Of a stretch of 16,475 nt of DNA, positions 7,631 through 13,986 are shown piece by piece (position 1 is the stretch's first letter; each line of letters starts with the position of its first letter). The notes beneath the pieces are model-generated. The model ran no database searches. It had not been told where the DNA came from and worked only from the letters and a program-made list of their open reading frames with translations. Source of the stretch: Deltaproteobacteria bacterium (GTDB lineage: Bacteria; Myxococcota_A; Polyangia; JAAYKL01); assembly GCA_011389755.1 (NCBI GenBank), contig JAABTR010000056.1, forward strand, positions 1-16,475, given 5' to 3'. The translations under genes and the position numbers were made by a program.

Positions 7631-8050
7631 ATGCGCATCATCGGTCTTGATGTGGGACACAAGCGAATTGGAGTCGCCGTGTCCGATGAAACCGGGCTCA
7701 TCGCCCAACCCCTCGAAACCGTAGAGGTCCGTGACCCCGAGTCCACCTTGGAGGCTCTGGCGGAGCTGTGCCGGCTCCACGAGGCCGAAAAAATCGTGGT
7801 GGGACTCCCTTTGTCTCTCTCCGGTGGCGATCGGGGCTCGAGCGCCAGGCGAGCCCGCGCCGTGGCCAAAAAGCTCGCCGCGCGCACCCACCTGCCGGTG
7901 TTCTTCGTCGACGAGCGCTTCAGCTCCACCCAGGCCGAGCGGATCCTCATGGAAGGGAACGCCTCCCGCAAGCAGCGCAAGGGGGCCGTCGACAAAATGG
8001 CAGCCGCCATCATCTTGCAGACCTACCTCGAACAGGGGGGCTGCCCTTGA
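7631..8050 (+). CDS. ruvX: Putative pre-16S rRNA nuclease, YqgF/RuvX family
   Basis: The product is 139 residues from ATG 7631; an in-frame TTG at 7619 is less likely, because the family typically begins MRIxGLDxG. YqgF/RuvX proteins have an RNase H-like fold and take part in 16S rRNA 5'-end maturation. Expected motifs are all present: MRIIGLDVGHKRIGVAVSD with Asp7, IVVGLPLSLSG at about 55-65, FFVDERFSSTQAE at 91-103, and GAVDKMAAAIILQTYLE with Asp121 near the end. Asp7, Glu95 and Asp121 are the probable metal-binding acids. Length is usual for the family. The stop overlaps the mltG start by four bases (TTGA). Neighbouring ruvX and mltG genes are also known in the alaS region of Bacillus. Confidence 0.95.
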   Translation: MRIIGLDVGHKRIGVAVSDETGLIAQPLETVEVRDPESTLEALAELCRLHEAEKIVVGLPLSLSGGDRGSSARRARAVAKKLAARTHLPVFFVDERFSSTQAERILMEGNASRKQRKGAVDKMAAAIILQTYLEQGGCP

Positions 8051-9096
8051 AGATATCCCGCGCCCACGTCCTGGCTCTGGTCTTCGGGCTGGTGACTTCG
8101 GCGGTCGCCGCGATCGCCTTCGACCTGCTGGTCCTCTACCCCTCCCGCGCTCCCCAGGGCCGAGGCGAGACCATCCGCGTCACCATACAAAAGGGCGCCG
8201 GGCCGACAGAGATCGCCCAAGCGCTGGCCGAGCGGGATGTGATCGACTCTCCGGGGCGGTTCTCGCTGTGGCTCAGGTTGACCGAAGGCTTCGAGAGGGT
8301 CCGCGCCGGGACCTTCGAGGTGCCCGACGACGCCACCGCCGCGCAGGTTCTCGAGATCATCTGCGGCCCGAGCGCCGACAAGGGCATCCGCGTCACGATC
8401 CCCGAGGGGTTTCGGTTGCGGCAGATCGCTCAAACTTTAGAGGAGTCTCGTGTCATCGGCAAGGAGCCCTTCCTCGACGTCGCGACGGACAAAGACCGGC
8501 TCGCCGCGATCGGGATCGATGCCCGCACCGCCGAGGGTTACCTCTTTCCGGACACCTATTATTTTTCGAAGAACGCGACGCCCGAAGGCATCATCGATCG
8601 CATGTTCGCGCGCATGAAGCGTCAGTACGCCGAGGTTGCCCCCAATCGGGCCTTGGACCGCCGCATCTTGACCCTCGCGTCGATCGTGCAGGCCGAGGCG
8701 CGGGTGGCCGAGGAGATGCCCGCCATCGCCGGGGTGTATCGCAATCGCTTGGACGCGTCGGTTTTCCCCTCCGGCCTTTTGCAGGCCGACCCGGCCGTGG
8801 CCTATGGATGCGAGCCCCACGTCAGGCCCAAAGCTCCGTCGTGCCGCACGTACGACGGGACGCTTTACCTGCGCCAACTCGCGGACGAAAAAAACCCCTA
8901 CAACACCTACAAGCACCCCGGACTGCCGCCCGGGCCCATCTGCGCGCCGGGCAAAGAAGCCCTCCTCGCGGCGGTGAGCCCGAAGGAACACGGCTTTTTG
9001 TTCTTCGTCGCCGGGGGACCGGGCGGTCGGCACGTCTTCTCGGAAACCTTGGAAGAACACAACGAGGCCGTCAGCGCTTACCGCCGCTCGAGGTAA
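8047..9096 (+). CDS. mltG: Endolytic murein transglycosylase, MltG/YceG family
   Basis: The product is 349 residues. The start is TTG 8047, overlapping the ruvX stop and preceded by a G-rich site (8034-8040) six bases away. A single N-terminal TM helix covers about residues 7-30 (VLALVFGLVTSAVAAIAFDL). Two LysM-like stretches follow at about 42-68 and 113-138, then EGYLFPDTYYF (163-173). The catalytic YceG core contains ASIVQAEARVAEE, with Glu217 at the position expected for the catalytic Glu of Escherichia coli MltG. LLQADPAVAYG, NPYNTYKHPGLPPGPI and the HxFSxTLEEHN-type end are typical. The enzyme cleaves nascent glycan strands and sets their length at the inner membrane. Gln215 stands where many family members have another Glu. 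Two cysteines in a loop (255 and 266) could form a disulfide. Confidence 0.95.
   Translation: MKISRAHVLALVFGLVTSAVAAIAFDLLVLYPSRAPQGRGETIRVTIQKGAGPTEIAQALAERDVIDSPGRFSLWLRLTEGFERVRAGTFEVPDDATAAQVLEIICGPSADKGIRVTIPEGFRLRQIAQTLEESRVIGKEPFLDVATDKDRLAAIGIDARTAEGYLFPDTYYFSKNATPEGIIDRMFARMKRQYAEVAPNRALDRRILTLASIVQAEARVAEEMPAIAGVYRNRLDASVFPSGLLQADPAVAYGCEPHVRPKAPSCRTYDGTLYLRQLADEKNPYNTYKHPGLPPGPICAPGKEALLAAVSPKEHGFLFFVAGGPGGRHVFSETLEEHNEAVSAYRRSR
9090..9094 (+). promoter_or_regulatory. Shine-Dalgarno site for the endonuclease-like gene, inside the mltG end
   Basis: GAGGT overlaps the last mltG codons and lies seven bases before TTG 9102. It is the main reason for choosing that start, since the frame is open far upstream as a shadow of mltG. 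Confidence 0.65.
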
Positions 9097-9101
9097 GCCG
9101 C

Positions 9102-9656
9102 TTGGGTCGCCCCCGCAGAAAGCCGCCGTCACCTCCGGGGCCTTACCTTGCCGCCGCTTTGATGCTCGGTCTCATCGGTTGGACCTTTCAAGAGCACTGG
9201 CGCGCCTTGGCGGCCCTCTTGGGCGCTGCGTGTGCTTTGTGGGTCGCCTTGCGCCTCAAGAGGCGGCGCCTCGCCCGAAGCCTCGAAGAGGTCGACGCCA
9301 TGAGCGGACACGAGTTCGAGCGCTTCTTGGCAAAAATACTTCGCAGACACGGTTTTCAAACGCAGCTCGTCGGCGAACGCGGCGCCGACTACGGCGCCGA
9401 CTTGGTCATCCGCAAGGGCGACAAAAGAATCGCCGTGCAAGCAAAGAACTACGGGCGGGCTCGGGTGGGCAACGAGGCGGTCCAGCAGGCCATCGCCGGA
9501 GCCTCCTACTACGGCTGCGAGAGCGCCCTGGTGATCACGAACTCCGGTTTTACCAAGGCGGCCCGCACGCAGGCCGAGGGCGGCGCGTTCGAGGTGACGC
9601 TGTGGGACCGCAAAGCCCTGGCCGCCCTCCTGCGGGGGAAGACGCCTCTTTACTGA
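9102..9656 (+). CDS. Membrane-anchored Mrr-like restriction endonuclease domain protein
   Basis: The product is 184 residues from TTG 9102, chosen for its Shine-Dalgarno at 9090-9094. A proline- and arginine-rich N-terminus is followed by a probable two-helix TM hairpin at about 15-30 and 36-52. Residues 67-180 form an Mrr-type PD-(D/E)xK nuclease domain: MSGHEFERFLAKILRRHGF with Glu71, YGADLVIRKGD with Asp100, and IAVQAKNY with Gln113-x-Lys115. The end SALVITNSGFTKAARTQA is typical of this family. The catalytic residues look intact, so nuclease activity is possible. There is no methylase or other restriction partner nearby, so a housekeeping or stress role tied to the membrane is as likely as defence. 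It starts five bases after mltG and probably shares its transcript. Confidence 0.85.
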   Translation: MGRPRRKPPSPPGPYLAAALMLGLIGWTFQEHWRALAALLGAACALWVALRLKRRRLARSLEEVDAMSGHEFERFLAKILRRHGFQTQLVGERGADYGADLVIRKGDKRIAVQAKNYGRARVGNEAVQQAIAGASYYGCESALVITNSGFTKAARTQAEGGAFEVTLWDRKALAALLRGKTPLY

Positions 9657-10982
9657 TCAGTTCATCCGCCCGTTGCCGCCCTTTTTGCGCTTTTTGTTTC
9701 CCTTGGACGGCGAGATGCTTCGGGCGACTCGGGGCTGCTGCGCGTCCCGTGAAACCTGGGTGCTCCTGAGCCCGAGAATCACGGCCAGATTGCAGGCGCT
9801 CGCGAGCCCGATGAACTCCCAATTTTGCTGAATGAAAGGCCCCAGCTTTGCGAGCTCGCCTAGGGCGATGAGCGCCAGCGCGACGAGCGCGTAGCGGGCG
9901 ACCGCCTTTGCCCAGCGCACAGAGAGCCGCCCTCTGAAGAGCAACGCGGCCCCGGGCACCACGAGCCAGAGGTGGATCGGGGGCATCACCAAGAGGTTCT
10001 CGTTGAAGTACGTGTCGTAGTGAGTGGTCACCGTCCAAAATAGAGTCAGGATCACGCCGCCCAAACCGGCGAGCGCCCCCCAGACGATAAGACCGAACCC
10101 CAAAAGACGCCGCGCCCCTCGACGAGCTCCGAGCGCGATGGGCAACAAAAGCCCCAGCCCCAACGCCGCGAGCAGCGAGATGACCACCGCGAGCTCGAGG
10201 GGATCGGCGCTGTGCCCCACCTCGGGACCTTTCCTTTCGAAGATCACGCGTTTTTGCTTCACCAGGGGCCGGCCGTCGGGCAGGCGGGTCTCGTCCAGAT
10301 CTTCGCCCAGCACGGCGGGGAGAAACTGCTCATCGAAGCGCGTCAGCGGCCGATCCACCGCCGGTCCGAGGGAAAACAGGATGGCCGCCCGGCTCAGCGG
10401 CAGCCCCTCGAGGGCGTCGCGGGTCCAGTCCCGAAAGGTGCGACCCGTGGGTTTTTTGTCCCGGCCGGCAGACAGCGCTCCGCCTACCTCCGCGTCGATG
10501 ATGTCCCGAATCCGCGTGCAGCAGTTGTCGATATAGTGGCGATAGGCGTATTCGCGGTTCTCCGGGCGAGCGTTGAGCTCGAGCTTGGCCGCGATGGACG
10601 AAGCCTGCTCGGGCGAGAGGTTCAACGCGCGGTCCACGAGGCGGCGGTCTTCGAAACCGTACCGCCTGACGGTGTCGGCATAATGAGACACCGAGAGCCA
10701 GTACGTCAAAAATCCCCGAACGTAGCGCGCCTGTAAATTGGGATCCGCAAAATCGAACGTACCGTAGTTGTAGACTTTCTTCGTCCTATCTACCCGGTCC
10801 TCCACGAGAAGCGCGATGTGTCCGAACCTCGTGAAGAGCGGTTCGTCGGGGCCCATCGTCAGCACGTGGATGGTGTATCGGCTCTTTTGAGCCGGCGCGT
10901 CGCTTTGTCCGGCTGCTTCGCCAGCGATGGCGAAGACGAGGGCAGCGGACAACGATGCTATTATCGAGGCTTTGCGTTTCAT
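9657..10982 (-). CDS. Exported polytopic membrane protein with N-terminal DUF4105 (Lnb-type) domain
   Basis: The start is ATG 10982-10980, which begins a signal peptide (MKRKASIIASLSAALVFAIA); the frame stays open upstream to 11138, but that part lacks protein character. The product is 441 residues. The DUF4105/Lnb N-terminal domain covers about 35-240. It includes LFTRFGHIALLV with His55, VYNYGTFDFADP at 70-81, a ladder of Tyr/Arg residues, and YRHYIDNCCTRIRDI with Cys154-Cys155. The His and one Cys are the expected catalytic pair by family analogy. At least four TM helices follow at about 263-284, 293-318, 330-349 and 360-380, with a possible fifth at 388-405. The tail is short and very basic (KGNKKRKKGG). 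The family includes Lnb, which makes lyso-form lipoproteins in some Firmicutes; that activity is not shown here. Confidence 0.8.
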   Translation of the reverse strand: MKRKASIIASLSAALVFAIAGEAAGQSDAPAQKSRYTIHVLTMGPDEPLFTRFGHIALLVEDRVDRTKKVYNYGTFDFADPNLQARYVRGFLTYWLSVSHYADTVRRYGFEDRRLVDRALNLSPEQASSIAAKLELNARPENREYAYRHYIDNCCTRIRDIIDAEVGGALSAGRDKKPTGRTFRDWTRDALEGLPLSRAAILFSLGPAVDRPLTRFDEQFLPAVLGEDLDETRLPDGRPLVKQKRVIFERKGPEVGHSADPLELAVVISLLAALGLGLLLPIALGARRGARRLLGFGLIVWGALAGLGGVILTLFWTVTTHYDTYFNENLLVMPPIHLWLVVPGAALLFRGRLSVRWAKAVARYALVALALIALGELAKLGPFIQQNWEFIGLASACNLAVILGLRSTQVSRDAQQPRVARSISPSKGNKKRKKGGNGRMN

Positions 10983-10989
10983 GTGGCAG

Positions 10990-11018
10990 ACAATAGAAAA
11001 CGACCGGGCCGATGTCAC
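10990..11018 (-). promoter_or_regulatory. Candidate promoter giving a leaderless DUF4105 mRNA
   Basis: On the minus strand GTGACA (11018-11013) and TATTGT (10995-10990) are 17 bases apart and match consensus at 5 and 4 of 6 positions. Only seven bases separate the -10 box from the A of the start codon, so transcription would begin at or next to the ATG. No Shine-Dalgarno precedes the ATG, which agrees with a leaderless message. Confidence 0.5.
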
Positions 11019-11107
11019 GTCCAGGCTGCCCGCGCCGTGTCTTTTTTTTCGTCTTTTGCCGAAGATCCCCACGAGTTGATCAAGCGGCGGGATCATATCA
11101 TCATGCC

Positions 11108-11113
11108 AGGTGG
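11108..11113 (+). promoter_or_regulatory. Shine-Dalgarno site deciding the GHKL-transglutaminase gene start
   Basis: AGGTGG lies five bases before GTG 11119. It overlaps the alternative in-frame GTG at 11110, so it favours the downstream start. Confidence 0.65.
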
Positions 11114-11118
11114 GATCC

Positions 11119-13986
11119 GTGAGAAACAAAGAATTCAAACAGCGCGCGCGCGCGGAAAGTCTTCGCTACGGTGAGGACAGCCTCGTCTTTTTGAGGGAGC
11201 TGTCGCAGAACGCCCGAGATGCGGGCGCGCGCCGAATTCTGGTTCGAGCCGAATGGGCCGCGGGAAAGCTCACCGTCTCGTTCGACGACGATGGCCGCGG
11301 CATGACCCGCGAGCACGCCCAGTCCTTCCTCTTTCGTCTCTACGCTTCGAGCAAGGAAGACGACGCGAGCAGCGCAGGCCGTTTTGGTGTCGGCTTCTGG
11401 TCCGTGCTCCTGTTCGAGCCCGCTTTGTTGCGGATCGAATCGAAGCCCGAGGTGGGCCGGGGGTGGTGCCTGGAGATGGACGGCGACCTGACCGCCTTCC
11501 GCGAAGGGCAGTGTCGCCTGAGACGACCCGGCACACAGGTCGTGCTGGAGAGACCCGAACCGGACCCTCGCGGGATCGAGACGATCCGCCGCGGCCTCGC
11601 GCGCTACTGCCGACATCTGCGCCGCGCCGACCGGGCGCACGCTCCCCTGCCCGTCTTTTTCAACGGCGAGACCATCACTTCGCCCTTCACGGTCCCGGGC
11701 CCGTGCCGGCTCGCCTTCGAGGACGGCCCGGTCGAAGGGGTCGTGGGCCTCGGTGAGAGCCCGAATGTGGAGCTCTACGCCAAGGGCCTTTTGGTCTGGC
11801 GGGGGGCGCTGTTGGACGAGCTGCGCTACAGCAGCGAGCCCGCGACGCAGGACTACCAAAAAGACGGCCTCTCGCCTGTCTACAAGCTAAACGGCAGCCG
11901 TCTCAATGTCACCTTGGATCGCCGCTCCGTCGTGGATGACAAACAGCTCGCGCGGGTGCGAAGGACCGCCCGCCGCCACACGCGGCGGCTGCTCGCCCGT
12001 TACCTGGACGAGCTCTCACCGCGCCCCGCGCTCATCCGCCTGCGAGACGCGCTCCTGGCGGGCCTGGAAGAGGGGCGTCAAAAAATAGGAATGGGGCTCG
12101 CCGGGGCCGCTTTGGTCGCGGCTGTCATGGGGATGGGGGTCTTGGTAGGAGGGTTCCCCCTCGACCTTCGGCAAAGCGAGGAGCTGCCCAAGGCCCCGGC
12201 CCTGGCTTCTAGAAGCCCACTTGGCGCCCCCACCGAAGGGTTACCCCTGGGCAAGGCCTTCGACTTCCGCGGACCTTCGGTCGATCCCCTCGGACAGATG
12301 GGGCGGCTGCCGCTCGCGTATGCGCCCCCGCGCCCAGTCGAGCTGCGCACCGCGGCTTTTGAGATACTCGACTTCCACCTGGGCGTCAGGCGAGCGCGGG
12401 ACGAGCTCGGTTCGCCTCCGACTCCGCTCAGCTGCGCCGGCGATTGCCTCGATATCGCCGCGGAGACACACGTCGTTGCAGGACAGTCCGTGCCCCTGCC
12501 GGTGCCCACCGGTTACGGCGTGGTGCCCCAGAGCCTGCGCTGGGAAGGTTCAGCGAGGCCGAGCCTCTTGGACTTTGGCGGAATCACCCATGCGGTCTTC
12601 TCCAAGGACGCCCGCGGCGTCGTCTCCTACCGCGCCGCGCCCCTGCCGGCTCGGACGTTGCCCCCCGCGCGGCTGCGCCGCCTCCTCCAGATTCCTCCAG
12701 ACGTCACGCTGCCGCCTTTGCTGGCACGGCTCGCCGACCAAGCCCGGAAGGAGAAAACCCCGCTGCGCGTCGAAAAGATCGTCGAATTCGTCCGAGACCG
12801 CATCATCTACGACCGGTCCGCAGCCACCGCGGCGATCTTTACCCGCTTTTTTAGCCGCGATTTGAATCGCAGCTGGCTGGACTTCGTGGTCGAAATCGGG
12901 CGAGGAGACTGCGACGTCAAAAACGCGGTCGCGCTCACCATGCTGCGCCGCGCCGCGGTCCCTTCGCGGCTCGCCATAGGGGTCATCGGCGAAGACGGCG
13001 CGGCGACCGAAGGCTTCCACGCGTGGGTGGAGTACCACCACCGGTCCCTGTGGCACGCCGCCGACGCCACAGGGACCGGTCGCGCAGCCGCATCCGATCC
13101 GAGCCCGGACGATGGAGGCGGCGATTCGGCCTCTCCTCGAGGACCTTCGACCTCTGCGCGGGACCCTTTCGTCAGCGCCGCGCCCGACCGGGATTTTTTA
13201 TTTTGGTCGGCGGTCATCTCTCTTGCCGTCGCCGTGATCTTCTCCGCGCTGGGCCTCCTCGCGTTTTTGCGCCGAGCTGCGCGCTCCGCGCTCACAACCG
13301 ACGAGAGGCGCTCTCGCACAGAGGTGGCCGCCAAGATGCTGGCGGGCGCCATCGCGATGCCCAATGCCTGGCGAGGAGCCGGGGGGATCCTCACACGCCC
13401 CTTGTTGCCGACGGTCGACGGCGACGCCATCTCGCTTCGCAGAGCCTCGCGCCTGGCGCGAAAAGGGCGCCTTTGGTTCACCCGCCGGCCCTTCGACCCT
13501 TCGATCCGCGGCAGACGGGTAGTTTTGGACGCGGCGGACCCGGAGTTCGAGCAGGTCGCACCACGCATCCCGGGAGCCCAAGATCTGGACGAGCTCGTGC
13601 GCCTCTTTCCACAATCAAAAAAACGCGAGGCCGCGGGCGCGCACGCGCCTGTTTACGACCTGGTCTCGGCGGCGAACACCCGCCTCGAACGGCTCGGTTT
13701 CCCCCCGGGCACCCTGGCGGTGTGCTCTTGCTCGCGTGAGGATTGCATCACAGATGTGGATCTGGCCCGCGCCGGGATCGAGGTCCCGGGCCTCCCCCGG
13801 CGCTACGTCGCCGTCTGCGCAGGGCACGAAAAGGTGCAAAAGATCGCCGAGCTGGCGCGCACAAATTTCTCCATCGCCACCTTTGCATTGCTCGATCTCA
13901 CCGTCGAGCGCAGCGCCCTTTTGTCTCGTTACGCCGAAAAAATTCGCCGCGAGCTGGCCCTCGAGCTCATAAGAGGTGACCGATGA
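11119..13986 (+). CDS. GHKL ATPase - transglutaminase-like fusion membrane protein
   Basis: The product is 955 residues from GTG 11119; GTG 11110 is an alternative. Residues 1-150 are a GHKL (Hsp90/histidine kinase/MutL) ATP-binding domain: N-box ELSQNARDAG with Asn31, DDDGRGM at 56-62, and GRFGVGF at 87-93. An Hsp90-like middle part follows to about 300 (PLPVFFNGETI, GVVGLGESPNVELYAKGLL). TM1 is about 324-345. The region 350-690 contains a transglutaminase-like domain (about 550-652) with the triad Cys598 (GRGDCDVKNAVAL), His634 (GFHAWVEY) and Asp649 (HAADATG). TM2 is about 693-717, so the triad lies outside the cytoplasm if the ATPase is inside. The tail (720-955) has Cys869, Cys871, Cys876, Cys900 and His903 (CSCSREDC, then YVAVCAGHEK), perhaps a metal site. 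No function is known for this combination. Its stop overlaps the next start (ATGA). Confidence 0.85.
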   Translation: MRNKEFKQRARAESLRYGEDSLVFLRELSQNARDAGARRILVRAEWAAGKLTVSFDDDGRGMTREHAQSFLFRLYASSKEDDASSAGRFGVGFWSVLLFEPALLRIESKPEVGRGWCLEMDGDLTAFREGQCRLRRPGTQVVLERPEPDPRGIETIRRGLARYCRHLRRADRAHAPLPVFFNGETITSPFTVPGPCRLAFEDGPVEGVVGLGESPNVELYAKGLLVWRGALLDELRYSSEPATQDYQKDGLSPVYKLNGSRLNVTLDRRSVVDDKQLARVRRTARRHTRRLLARYLDELSPRPALIRLRDALLAGLEEGRQKIGMGLAGAALVAAVMGMGVLVGGFPLDLRQSEELPKAPALASRSPLGAPTEGLPLGKAFDFRGPSVDPLGQMGRLPLAYAPPRPVELRTAAFEILDFHLGVRRARDELGSPPTPLSCAGDCLDIAAETHVVAGQSVPLPVPTGYGVVPQSLRWEGSARPSLLDFGGITHAVFSKDARGVVSYRAAPLPARTLPPARLRRLLQIPPDVTLPPLLARLADQARKEKTPLRVEKIVEFVRDRIIYDRSAATAAIFTRFFSRDLNRSWLDFVVEIGRGDCDVKNAVALTMLRRAAVPSRLAIGVIGEDGAATEGFHAWVEYHHRSLWHAADATGTGRAAASDPSPDDGGGDSASPRGPSTSARDPFVSAAPDRDFLFWSAVISLAVAVIFSALGLLAFLRRAARSALTTDERRSRTEVAAKMLAGAIAMPNAWRGAGGILTRPLLPTVDGDAISLRRASRLARKGRLWFTRRPFDPSIRGRRVVLDAADPEFEQVAPRIPGAQDLDELVRLFPQSKKREAAGAHAPVYDLVSAANTRLERLGFPPGTLAVCSCSREDCITDVDLARAGIEVPGLPRRYVAVCAGHEKVQKIAELARTNFSIATFALLDLTVERSALLSRYAEKIRRELALELIRGDR

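Noticed and set aside
7731..9101. Upstream extension of the endonuclease-like frame through ruvX and mltG
   Set aside because: The extended part is Pro/Arg-rich shadow sequence; ruvX and mltG in other frames are clear, and TTG 9102 has a good Shine-Dalgarno.
11011..11048. CGGGC/GCCCG pair followed by eight T residues, terminator-like on the plus strand
   Set aside because: The stem is only five pairs with a long loop, and no plus-strand gene lies upstream for it to terminate.
11060..11118. Promoter for the GHKL operon
   Set aside because: A TTGATC is present, but no acceptable -10 box lies at 16-18 bases from it, so no promoter is called.
10983..11138. Upstream extension of the DUF4105 gene
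   Set aside because: It would bury a clean signal peptide inside the protein and run into the divergent GHKL gene.
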